Below the pieces are notes generated by a model. The model saw only the letters and a list, made by a program, of their open reading frames with translations, searched no databases and had not been told where the DNA came from. Shown one piece after another: positions 35,940-43,461 of a stretch of DNA of 64,000 nt (positions are counted from its first letter, which is position 1; every line of letters begins with the position of its first letter). Position numbers and translations under genes: made by a program. This DNA comes from Candidatus Sulfopaludibacter sp. SbA3 (GTDB taxonomy: Bacteria; Acidobacteriota; Vicinamibacteria; Vicinamibacterales; UBA2999). The stretch spans positions 115,787 through 179,786 of the forward strand of contig CAMDNQ010000005.1 of NCBI GenBank assembly GCA_945903265.1, in the 5' to 3' direction.

Positions 35940-36734
35940 ATGATGATCCGCGGCTGTGCGACAGGGGCCGTGGTGCTGACGCTCCTCGGTGTCGGGGCGG
36001 CCATCGGTGACGCACAGACCGGTCCGCCGGCTCCGTCCGTCGTGCTCGATTCGGTCGCGGGCCGCGATAACTTCGAGCGATACTGCGCGTCGTGCCACGG
36101 CCGCGGCGGGCGCGGCGACGGACCTGTGGCATCTGCGCTCCGCGCGCGCCCGGCCGATCTCACGACGCTGGCGCGCCGCAACGAGGGGTTTCAGCGCGAG
36201 AGCGTGCGAGCGTACGTGACCGGCGCCGACCGCAATCCCGATGCGCATGGATCGGAGGCCATGCCGGTCTGGGGTCCAATTTTCCGCGGTCTCGATCCGT
36301 CGGACCTGCGGACCACGCAGCGCATCGACAACATCGTGTCATTCATCGAATCGCTCCAGGGGCCCTCGACCGCTGCGAGCGATCTCGGCAGCCAGTTATT
36401 CCGGACGCACTGCGCGACCTGTCATGGACCCTCGGGGCGCGGAGGCGGGCCGATGGCCGACCAGCTGCGCCGGATGCCTCCTGACCTGACGCAGTACACG
36501 GCGCGGAACGGCGGGGTGTTCCCGAGTGAGCGGGTCCAGCGCATCATCGACGGGCGGGATGTGCCGTCGCACGGCGACCGCGAGATGCCTGTCTGGGGCG
36601 ATGCGTTCCAGGCGGTGCGCGGCGGGACCAGCGAGCAAGCGGTCAAGGCGCGAATCGACGCGATCGTCAGATACCTGGCCGGCATTCAGGAGCGCGCCGC
36701 GAGTCTCGATACCCTCCGTCCGGGACATCTGTGA
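35940..36734 (+). CDS. Diheme cytochrome c (two cytochrome-c domains)
   Basis: 264 residues with a signal peptide (about 1-25). Two class I-type domains, each with CxxCH and a downstream Met: CASCH (49-53) with EAMPVWG, and CATCH (158-162) with REMPVWG. GRGGRGDGP and GRGGGPMA after the heme motifs show the repeat. GGAGG lies 8-12 bases before ATG. Periplasmic. Together with the two upstream one-helix proteins it could form a small membrane-bound redox unit; the partner is not known. Confidence 0.88.
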   Translation: MMIRGCATGAVVLTLLGVGAAIGDAQTGPPAPSVVLDSVAGRDNFERYCASCHGRGGRGDGPVASALRARPADLTTLARRNEGFQRESVRAYVTGADRNPDAHGSEAMPVWGPIFRGLDPSDLRTTQRIDNIVSFIESLQGPSTAASDLGSQLFRTHCATCHGPSGRGGGPMADQLRRMPPDLTQYTARNGGVFPSERVQRIIDGRDVPSHGDREMPVWGDAFQAVRGGTSEQAVKARIDAIVRYLAGIQERAASLDTLRPGHL

Positions 36735-36872
36735 AATCCACCACCTAGTATCTGGGTCTGAGCCTCCCCGCCTGCGCGACGTTCGCCCACGACGGACGGA
36801 TCGCGCAGATGAACGCCGCCCATCGTGCATTGGAGTGACGCGAGTCCGCCGTTCACGCCGGACGACTGAACT

Positions 36873-36887
36873 TGAGAATGATTCTGA
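36873..36887 (+). promoter_or_regulatory. Fur-box-like palindrome
   Basis: TGAGAATGATTCTGA, a 7-1-7 inverted repeat with one mismatch, closely followed by a second half-match GAGACCGATTCTC (36885-36897). This resembles the Fur/iron-box consensus and lies about 40-55 bases upstream of the cytochrome-barrel gene. Iron control is inferred. The rest of 36735-36927 shows only a 17-base repeat (36816-36832) also found at 35691-35707. Confidence 0.45.
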
Positions 36888-36927
36888 GACCGATTCTCTG
36901 ATTACCCTCCGGCGCGGGGCGGTGCTA

Positions 36928-38070
36928 ATGTCGCAACTCATGATGCGCTGGTCGATCAGAATTGCGCTGCTCGCGTGGCTGGTAGCGCTGCCGATGTCGT
37001 CGGGCCTGCGCGGACAGACGCCGGCGGCGTCTGCCCTACCGCTGCCTGTCGAGCGCACCGGTGCCGAGTTGTATCGCGCGGCGTGTGCCGCCTGCCATGC
37101 CACGGACGGCACCGGGGCCCCACGGAGCCTGGTCGGCTTCGCGCTCCCTCTACCTGATTTCACCGATTGCGCCTTCACGAGCGTTGAGCCGTACGCGGAC
37201 TGGCTCGCGATCGGCCATCAGGGCGGGCCGGTTCGTGGCTTCGACCGCAAGATGCCGGCCTTCGGCGACGCGCTGTCGGAGGAGGAGATACTCCGCACTC
37301 TCAAGCACATCAAGGACTTCTGCGAGGATCCCGCCTGGGCGCCTGGCGACCTGAACCTGCCGCGCGCACTCGTCACCGAGAAGGCGTTCCCCGAGAACGA
37401 AGCGGTGCTGACCACGACGACCGGCGGAAGTGAGCTGGGCGCGGTGACCAACGAGGTCCTGTATGAGAAGCGGTTCGGTTCGCGCAACCAGCTCGAGGTG
37501 GCGGTGCCGCTGTCGCTCAAGGAATCGACGGCCGGCTGGAGTCGCGGACTGGGCGACGTCAAGGTCGCCGTGAAGCGCGTCCTGCATCACAGCCTCGCCA
37601 CGGGGACCATCGTGAGCGCGGCAGGCGAGGTCGTCCTCCCGACCGGCAAGGAGTCGCTCGGCCTCGGAAAGGGGGTCACGATCTTCGAGCCGTTCATCAC
37701 GGCGGGCCAGATCCTGCCCCGGAACAGCTTCATCCATGCGCAGGCGGGCGTCGAGGTTCCCGCCGATCGCGATCTCGCGGTACCCGAAGCATTCTGGCGC
37801 GGAGCCATCGGCACGACGATCGAACAGGGACGGTTCGGGCGCGCGTGGTCGCCGATCTTCGAAGTGCTCGGTGCGCGCGAGCTGGAATCGGGCCAGCGCG
37901 TGCAATGGGATCTGGTCCCGCAGATGCAGGTGACGCTCAACAAGCGCCAGCATCTGATGATCAACGCCGGCGTCCGCATTCCGGTCGCCGACCGCGGCGA
38001 GCGCCGCGCCCAGGTGATCACCTATTTCCTGTGGGACTGGTTCGACGGCGGATTGAGGGACGGATGGTAG
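36928..38070 (+). CDS. Cytochrome c domain fused to an outer-membrane beta-barrel-like domain
   Basis: 380 residues. Signal peptide (about 1-30), a monoheme cytochrome c domain (about 40-130; CAACH at 53-57, Met ligand likely in RKMPAFGD), then about 240 residues of alternating amphipathic strands (LYEKRFGSRNQLEVAVPLSL, GDVKVAVKRVLHH, GTIVSAAGEVVLPTG, SFIHAQAGVEVP) ending in an aromatic strand YFLWDWFDGG, like the MetA/phenol-pathway outer-membrane proteins. No closing Phe is found. A heme domain fused to a barrel suggests an electron conduit across the outer membrane. The stop overlaps the pentaheme cytochrome start by 7 bases. Confidence 0.78.
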   Translation: MSQLMMRWSIRIALLAWLVALPMSSGLRGQTPAASALPLPVERTGAELYRAACAACHATDGTGAPRSLVGFALPLPDFTDCAFTSVEPYADWLAIGHQGGPVRGFDRKMPAFGDALSEEEILRTLKHIKDFCEDPAWAPGDLNLPRALVTEKAFPENEAVLTTTTGGSELGAVTNEVLYEKRFGSRNQLEVAVPLSLKESTAGWSRGLGDVKVAVKRVLHHSLATGTIVSAAGEVVLPTGKESLGLGKGVTIFEPFITAGQILPRNSFIHAQAGVEVPADRDLAVPEAFWRGAIGTTIEQGRFGRAWSPIFEVLGARELESGQRVQWDLVPQMQVTLNKRQHLMINAGVRIPVADRGERRAQVITYFLWDWFDGGLRDGW

Positions 38071-39728
38071 CGAGAATTCCGCGGGGGATCGTCTTCGCCG
38101 CCGTGTGCGGTTGGCTGGTGATGCTGGTGGTATCGACCCCTCGCGCGCAGCAGGCCGCGCCGCCGGCCGGCGCCGCCGCTCGACTGCCCTCGGGACAGGC
38201 GGCGCACGAAGGTCTGTCATTTCAGACCGCCGACAACTGCGTGGCCTGTCACAACGGTCTGACAACGGCGGCCGGCGAGGATGTGTCTATCGGCCTCGCG
38301 TGGCGTGCCTCGATGATGGCCAACGCCTCCCGCGACCCGTACTGGATGGCGGGGGTCCGCCGCGAAATTATCGATCACCCCCAGGCACAGGCGGAGATCG
38401 AGGACGAGTGCACGGTCTGCCATATGCCGATGGCACGCACGCTCGCCGTGGCGGCTGGCGGCCGGGGCGAGATGTTCCGGCTGCTGCCGACCACGAAAGG
38501 GACCACCGAGCAGCATCGTCTCGCGGCCGACGGCGTGTCCTGCACGCTCTGCCATCAGATCGCGCCGGACAAGCTTGGGACGCCGGAGAGCTTTGTCGGC
38601 GGGTACGTCGTGGCGCCGGGCCCGCCGCGCATGCAGGGCCCGTTCGAGGTGGACAAGGGTCGCACGCGCATCATGCAGTCCGCCACAGGCGTCGAACCTG
38701 CCCAGGGCAAGCACATCGCCCAGTCCGAGCTGTGCGCGACGTGCCACACACTCGTCACCCGGGCGCTGGCGCCCGATGGCTCGCACGTCGGCTCACTGCC
38801 GGAGCAGGTTCCCTACCAGGAGTGGCTGCACAGTGCATATCGCGAGGAGCGGAGCTGCCAGTCGTGCCACATGCCGGCGGTCGCCTCAACCCCGATCGCC
38901 TCCGTGCTCGGCGAGCCGCGGGATGCGCTGGCGCGCCACACCTTTCTCGGCGGCAACTTCTTCATGCTGCGGATGCTGAACCGCTTCCGCGACCAGCTCG
39001 CGGTCGAAGCGCTGCCCCACGAGCTGGATGCCGCCGCGCACGCGACCATTCGCCAGCTCCAGATGGACACGGCCACCGTGGCGGTCACCCGTGCGGCCCG
39101 CACCGGCGCCGCGCTGGAGTTCGATGTCGCCGTCCGCAACCTGACGGGACACAAGCTGCCGACCGGGTACCCGTCGCGCCGAGCCTGGCTGCATGTGACC
39201 GTCATCGACGAGGCAAACCGGACGGTGTTCGAGTCAGGCGCGATCGATCGGCGCGGCGCCATTGCCGGCAACGATAACGACGCCGACGCCCTCCGCTACG
39301 AGCCGCATTACGAGGAAATCAGCCGGCCCGATCAGGTCCAGATTTACGAATCGACGATGGCCGACATGGGTGGCCGCCTGACGACGGGGCTCCTGAATGC
39401 GGTGGCGTTCGTGAAAGACAACCGGCTGCTCCCGCGGGGATTCGACAAAGGCACCGCTGGTGACGACATCGCGGTCCGCGGCGACGCGCGCGCCGACGGC
39501 GATTTCACCGCCGAAGGCGACACCGTGCGGTACCGGATTCCCCTCGAAGGGCCAGGCGGGACGCTCAGGGTCACGGTCGTGCTGCGGTATCAGACGATTG
39601 CGTTCCGGTGGGCGGAGAACCTGCGCAAGTACGATGCCCCGGAGCCGCGGCGATTCGTGTCGTTCTGGGACGAGATGTCGTCCGCCTCATCGATCGACGT
39701 GGCACACACCCAGACCATCGTCCGCTAG
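38064..39728 (+). CDS. Pentaheme cytochrome c
   Basis: 554 residues from ATG at 38064 (GAGGGA before it). Signal peptide (about 1-29, FAAVCGWLVMLVVSTPRAQQ), then five CxxCH motifs: CVACH 59-63, CTVCH 116-120, CTLCH 160-164, CATCH 224-228, CQSCH 265-269. The last 250 residues are a heme-free beta-rich domain (VRNLTGHKLPTGYPSRRAWLHV, a fold often found after multiheme regions). It overlaps the cytochrome-barrel gene by 7 bases, so the two are translated together. Likely periplasmic or surface electron carrier; not a member of NrfA, Hao or MtrA by motif pattern. Confidence 0.88.
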   Translation: MVARIPRGIVFAAVCGWLVMLVVSTPRAQQAAPPAGAAARLPSGQAAHEGLSFQTADNCVACHNGLTTAAGEDVSIGLAWRASMMANASRDPYWMAGVRREIIDHPQAQAEIEDECTVCHMPMARTLAVAAGGRGEMFRLLPTTKGTTEQHRLAADGVSCTLCHQIAPDKLGTPESFVGGYVVAPGPPRMQGPFEVDKGRTRIMQSATGVEPAQGKHIAQSELCATCHTLVTRALAPDGSHVGSLPEQVPYQEWLHSAYREERSCQSCHMPAVASTPIASVLGEPRDALARHTFLGGNFFMLRMLNRFRDQLAVEALPHELDAAAHATIRQLQMDTATVAVTRAARTGAALEFDVAVRNLTGHKLPTGYPSRRAWLHVTVIDEANRTVFESGAIDRRGAIAGNDNDADALRYEPHYEEISRPDQVQIYESTMADMGGRLTTGLLNAVAFVKDNRLLPRGFDKGTAGDDIAVRGDARADGDFTAEGDTVRYRIPLEGPGGTLRVTVVLRYQTIAFRWAENLRKYDAPEPRRFVSFWDEMSSASSIDVAHTQTIVR

Positions 39729-39746
39729 ATCATCGCGGCGGCCCGG

Positions 39747-40070
39747 CTAGCCGCGCAGCATGATCAACAGCATGCGGACCGCCTCCACTGCCTCGAGGGC
39801 GTGCGGGACGCCGGCGGGCATGCGCACGATCGTTCCGGGCGTCGCGTCAACCACGGTGCCGCCGATAGTCAGCGTGAGCCGGCCGTGACTGACCATCACG
39901 AATGCCTCGTACGGCGAGGTATGTTCGGTGAGGCCCTGGCCTGCATCGAATGCGAACAGCGTCACGTTGCCACCGGCGACTTTCGCCAGAACACGGCTGG
40001 CGATACCGCCCTCGGTGGGCGTAATGAGCTGATCGAGCGGCAACGCCTCGGCAGGTGAAATCAAGGACAT
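39747..40070 (-). CDS. Cupin-domain protein
   Basis: 107 residues, a single cupin barrel: GLTEHTSPYEAFVMVSHGRLTLTIGG (first metal motif with His and Glu but reduced) and PGTIVRMPAGVPHALEAVEAVRML (second motif with the single His). It starts 6 bases after the nrfA stop and is therefore the last gene of the nrf operon. Metal binding and substrate are unknown; small cupins of this type often sense or bind a small ligand. Confidence 0.78.
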   Translation of the reverse strand: MSLISPAEALPLDQLITPTEGGIASRVLAKVAGGNVTLFAFDAGQGLTEHTSPYEAFVMVSHGRLTLTIGGTVVDATPGTIVRMPAGVPHALEAVEAVRMLLIMLRG

Positions 40071-40076
40071 CGACCT

Positions 40077-41477
40077 CTAACGCCCGCGGGTCCGCGCGCC
40101 GGCAGTCGCCCGGCTCCCGGGGAGCGACGCCTGGCCGCGCCTCGCCTCGTCGAGCGACAGCGCGAGCACGCGAACCGCTTCCTGATCGGCGTGGAAGCCC
40201 ATCGAGTTCTCCGCTTCGATGAAGTCGAGCAGGAACTGCGCACGCCGCTGATGGTGGCGCGCCTGCTGGAGTGAGGCTGCCCCGCCGCCCTCCGCCGCGG
40301 CCCGCTTGATGTCGCCGATCAGCGCTACCAGGGCGTCGAGCGCCACGCTGCGGACTTCGGACGTCCGATCCTGGATGGCGTAGACCCGTGCCTGCAGCTC
40401 CTCCTCCGGCCACCGATGACACGTCTGGCACGAGCGGTTGATGTTGAGGAGCGGGCTTCGCACGTGATGGTCGCTGATCTTCATGGCGCCAACGCGCTGA
40501 TACGGCATGTGACAGTCGGCGCATGCGACGCCGGAACGCGCGTGCACGCCCTGGCTGTACATCTCGAACTCCGGGTGCTGCGCCTTGAGCGTGGGCGCGC
40601 CGGACTCGGCGTGGGTCCAGTCCTGGAACCCCTCGCGATCGTAGTAGTCGAGGATCTGGTCCGCGCGCAATCCGTTCTGCCAGGGATAGGTCAGCCTCTT
40701 CTCCGGTCCCTTGAAGTAGTACTCCACGTGGCACTGGCCACAGACGTAGGTCCGCATCTCCTGGCGGGTCGCATCGCGGTTCACGTCGTAATCCGTCAGG
40801 CCTTCCGCCGTCTTCACCAGCCGGATGCCTTCAAGGAACGCGGGACGCGTCACGCGCAGCTGCATCGTCCGGGGATCGTGGCAGTCGATGCAGGCGACCG
40901 GATGCGTCACGAGCTTGCGCGCCTCGGCATACGGCATCTGGTTCATCTTTTCGAACCCGGCAAACAGGTCGCCCGCACCCAGCTTCCGGTATGGACCGTA
41001 GACCGATGCGTGGCAGTGCATGCACGTGCCCGGCTGCTTCGTGACCTGCTGGCGCTCGGTGAATGTCTGGTCATCAAGCATGTACGCGTGGCCGCGCTCT
41101 TCGCGAAAGTCAGTCGCAAACGCGTACCCGGCCCACATCGTACGCAGTCGCGGATCCTCCTGGAGCCGGCTTTGCGCGACGATCGATCGCGGGTCCGCCT
41201 GCGTCGGCTGGCGCGGCACCGCCTCGCTGCCACCGTACCGCGTCCGCACCTGGTCGACCGTCCGGCGGTAGCCGTCGTACTGCAGCGGAAAGTTCTTGCC
41301 CCACTCAGCCGGATCGACGGTCTCCTCAGTCAGTTCGACGACACGGTAAAACGGGTTTCGCGCTTCCTGCTGACGCGTGAAGATGCTGACGAGCAATGCC
41401 GTCAGTGCGACGGCGGCAATGGCGGCAAGAAGGCCCGCGGCGACGGGCCACGTGAAGCGTCGGTGTCTGTTAACCAT
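40077..41477 (-). CDS. nrfA: Cytochrome c nitrite reductase (ammonifying), catalytic subunit
   Basis: 466 residues with an N-terminal membrane anchor/signal (about 10-32). Five hemes: CMHCH 152-156, CIDCH 196-200, CGQCH 246-250, CADCH 319-323, CQTCH 350-354. Active-site features: CGQCHVEYYFKGPEKRLTYPW (catalytic Tyr, calcium-site Lys region) and KAQHPEFEMYSQGVH with the catalytic His301. The active-site heme has CxxCH, not the CxxCK of Escherichia and Wolinella; such His-type NrfA exist, for example in Campylobacter. It reduces nitrite to ammonium with six electrons from NrfH. Start 3 bases after nrfH. Confidence 0.95.
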   Translation of the reverse strand: MVNRHRRFTWPVAAGLLAAIAAVALTALLVSIFTRQQEARNPFYRVVELTEETVDPAEWGKNFPLQYDGYRRTVDQVRTRYGGSEAVPRQPTQADPRSIVAQSRLQEDPRLRTMWAGYAFATDFREERGHAYMLDDQTFTERQQVTKQPGTCMHCHASVYGPYRKLGAGDLFAGFEKMNQMPYAEARKLVTHPVACIDCHDPRTMQLRVTRPAFLEGIRLVKTAEGLTDYDVNRDATRQEMRTYVCGQCHVEYYFKGPEKRLTYPWQNGLRADQILDYYDREGFQDWTHAESGAPTLKAQHPEFEMYSQGVHARSGVACADCHMPYQRVGAMKISDHHVRSPLLNINRSCQTCHRWPEEELQARVYAIQDRTSEVRSVALDALVALIGDIKRAAAEGGGAASLQQARHHQRRAQFLLDFIEAENSMGFHADQEAVRVLALSLDEARRGQASLPGSRATAGARTRGR

Positions 41478-41480
41478 GAT

Positions 41481-41945
41481 TCATTCGATGTGGCCGACGT
41501 CGCTGTGACACCGGATGCAGGACAGGCCGGTCTGACCGCCGCCTGTCGCCGCATGCGTAGCCATGGGCTCCATCGCGTCCGTCATCGGCGCATGACACCC
41601 TCGGCAGGCGCGCTCCGTCACGTTCTGGTTGCGCGCAGTAATCCGGATCGGGTCTGGATAGATTCCCGTCGTGAAGTAGAACGAGTGCCAGAATCCGTTC
41701 CGCGCCTTAACGACATATTTTTCAAGGTGACCTGGCGGCGTGTGGCAATCATTGCAGGCGGCCACAGCGCGGTGACTGGACCTCGTCCAGGCATCGAAAT
41801 GGCCTTGCATGACGTGGCAATTCGCACACGCGCCTGGATTGTTGGTGATGTAGGAATAGCCGCGCGCGTAGACGAACGTGTACGCCCCCAGGCCCAGCAG
41901 GATGCCGCAGAGCACAGCGGTTACGAGGAGCGCTCTACCCGGCAC
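41481..41945 (-). CDS. nrfH: NrfH-type tetraheme quinol dehydrogenase
   Basis: 154 residues from GTG at 41945, chosen because AGGGG lies 8 bases upstream and the frame upstream is not NrfH-like. One N-terminal helix (about 4-26) and four hemes: CANCHVM (40-46, with the unusual proximal Met ligand of NrfH heme 1), CNDCH 64-68, CRGCH 114-118, CIRCH 143-147. It oxidises menaquinol in the membrane and passes electrons to NrfA, encoded 3 bases downstream. The upstream SRPBCC gene ends 55 bases before the start. Confidence 0.93.
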   Translation of the reverse strand: MPGRALLVTAVLCGILLGLGAYTFVYARGYSYITNNPGACANCHVMQGHFDAWTRSSHRAVAACNDCHTPPGHLEKYVVKARNGFWHSFYFTTGIYPDPIRITARNQNVTERACRGCHAPMTDAMEPMATHAATGGGQTGLSCIRCHSDVGHIE

Positions 41946-42000
41946 GGGTGGGACCCCTGCAAGCTGTTGCCCGTGGGTGGATATGGCGGAGGCGGCGGTC

Positions 42001-42564
42001 TTACTGGGACCCGGCGCGGGTCCGCATTTCGGCGCCAAGACGCTCGGCCATTTCGCGGGCATCCCCACCCAGGACCTTGCGAATGACGAACAGCGGGGCC
42101 TCAAACAGAGGGCGCGCGGTGAGCTCGTAGTGCAGCTCGACGCCTCCCGCGTGCGGCTCAATCGTCCACGAACCCTCGTACAGAGCGAAGCTCTCGCCGC
42201 ACGCGTCGCGGAAGCGAATCTCGTTCTCGCCCTCGTCAATGTGCAGGACCAGGCGCACGCGCTTCGAGAACAACATGAACTTCGAGACAGCTTCCTGCTC
42301 GACGATGACGCGAGTGCCCGCCCGCTCGACGATGCGGCTCTGCTTCACGTCCGGGATGATCCGCGGGATGCTCGCGTAGTCGGTCAGCACGGCAAAGGCG
42401 ACATCGGCGCCCACGGCCACGTTGAAGCGCGCCGAGACCGCGTACGTGCCCTTGACCGTCTCCTGGACCAGGACGCGCGGCTCCTCGCCCGCCGCGGCCG
42501 GCGCCGCGGCGAGGACGAGGACGAGAAACGTAAGCCGTGCGCGCATGGTCACGGGCAGGGTCAC
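42001..42564 (-). CDS. Periplasmic SRPBCC/START-like protein
   Basis: 187 residues with a signal peptide (LTFLVLVLAAAPAAAGEEP). SRPBCC core: YAVSARFNVAVGADVAFAVLTDYASIPRIIPDVKQSRIVE, EGSWTIEPHAGGVELHYELTARP, and the C-terminal helix VIRKVLGGDAREMAERLGAEM. Typical of small exported lipid- or hydrophobe-binding proteins. Start may be GTG at 42564 (sharing GTGA with the YceI stop) or ATG at 42546. Position between yceI and nrfH places it in the nrf operon; its job there is unknown. Confidence 0.8.
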   Translation of the reverse strand: MTLPVTMRARLTFLVLVLAAAPAAAGEEPRVLVQETVKGTYAVSARFNVAVGADVAFAVLTDYASIPRIIPDVKQSRIVERAGTRVIVEQEAVSKFMLFSKRVRLVLHIDEGENEIRFRDACGESFALYEGSWTIEPHAGGVELHYELTARPLFEAPLFVIRKVLGGDAREMAERLGAEMRTRAGSQ

Positions 42565-43163
42565 GAGGCGGCCATCGTCAGTTCCAGGCGGATCGTGACC
42601 TTCGGGCCGGCCTTCACCATACCGAGCATTGCGGAAGGCGGCTTGATGCCGTAGTCGGTCATCACCAGGCCGGTTGTCCCGGTCACGACAATTGCGCCCG
42701 CCTTCGGCTGCACCTCGAGGTTCAGCACCACTTCCCGTTCGACGCCGGCGATGGTGAGCATCCCGGTCGCCTGATAATTCGCCCCCGCTGGCTCGAACGC
42801 GCGCAGGCGGAACGTGATGTGCGGGTGCTCCTCGACCTTCAGCGCCTTGTGCATGTTCTTATCAATGCCTTCTTTCGGCGAGGTCAGGCCTCTGGCCGGA
42901 ATCGTAAGGTCGAAGGCTCTGAGGGCACCCGGTTGCAGTGCGGCCTGCAGCAGATCGCCCTCGCCTGCGGCGATGTCCACCTCCGTGATGAGCACCGCGG
43001 TCGTGGATGCCGTCCACTCGTGCACATTCGACGTGCCCTCGACGGTCACGCGAGCCGATGTCAGCACGAGCGGCACGTCGGCGGCGCCTGCGCCGCCGGC
43101 CAGCATGGGAATCATCAGAGCGGCGGTCAGTCCGCAGGTCGCGGTCAACGTCATTGCGCGCAT
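42561..43163 (-). CDS. YceI-family periplasmic protein
   Basis: 200 residues with a signal peptide (about 1-27, cleavage near AGA-ADV). YceI lipocalin-like barrel: LTSARVTVEGTSNVHEWTA, DLTIPARGLTSPKEGIDKNMHKALKVEEHPHITFRL, and TIAGVEREVVLNLEVQ. Family members bind isoprenoid quinones or similar lipids. GAGAGG is 6 bases before the ATG, and a sigma-54-like promoter starts 54 bases upstream. First gene of YceI-SRPBCC-nrfH-nrfA-cupin, so a role in handling quinone-like molecules for NrfH is possible. Confidence 0.88.
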   Translation of the reverse strand: MRAMTLTATCGLTAALMIPMLAGGAGAADVPLVLTSARVTVEGTSNVHEWTASTTAVLITEVDIAAGEGDLLQAALQPGALRAFDLTIPARGLTSPKEGIDKNMHKALKVEEHPHITFRLRAFEPAGANYQATGMLTIAGVEREVVLNLEVQPKAGAIVVTGTTGLVMTDYGIKPPSAMLGMVKAGPKVTIRLELTMAAS

Positions 43164-43216
43164 TGGAACCTCTCCTGGGCCCGCGGGATTGTGTGACGGG
43201 GCCCTCACGTCGGAAG

Positions 43217-43232
43217 GGCAACGGGCATGCCG
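43217..43232 (-). promoter_or_regulatory. Sigma-54-type promoter of the yceI-nrfHA operon
   Basis: Reverse strand CGGCAT-GCCCG-TTGCC. The spacing is exact; two bases of the -24 differ from consensus (C for T, T for C). The hexamer and pentamer are identical to those of the divergent barrel promoter at 43393. Transcription would begin near 43206. Confidence 0.62.
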
Positions 43233-43299
43233 CGGCGACGCGCGTGGAAATCCCTGAGGAATCGTGACGCGCTCCTGTACGAGACTGCGCTTCAGCTGA

Positions 43300-43328
43300 G
43301 GATTTCCCCGGGCGGAGGGAATTTTCCC
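43300..43328. promoter_or_regulatory. Putative shared enhancer (UAS) between divergent nrf and barrel promoters
   Basis: GGATTTCCCC (43300-43309) and the near-dyad GGGAATTTTCCC (43317-43328) lie about 65-110 bases from both -24 elements, the range in which NtrC-type activators bind. The rest of 43164-43461, about 300 bases, shows no gene. Confidence 0.45.
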
Positions 43329-43392
43329 GCGGTCCCGGGCGGCGATTCCTGGAGCATTCCGGTGATTCTCAGAAAACAGGCGGGAAACGAGG

Positions 43393-43408
43393 CGGCATAG
43401 CGGTTGCC
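43393..43408 (+). promoter_or_regulatory. Sigma-54-type promoter of outer-membrane barrel gene
   Basis: CGGCAT-AGCGG-TTGCC, with exact spacing and the same hexamer and pentamer as the nrf promoter. Transcription would begin near 43419, 43 bases before the ATG. Confidence 0.62.
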
Positions 43409-43461
43409 CTGAGGAGGGCATACCGACCCGACACGAATCGCAACCGGAGGAGCCACACGTC

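Noticed and set aside
37150..38265. Long reverse-strand frame opposite the cytochrome-barrel and pentaheme genes
   Set aside because: Typical GC-rich shadow: Arg/His-rich, no motif, and the forward genes have signal peptides, heme motifs and overlaps.
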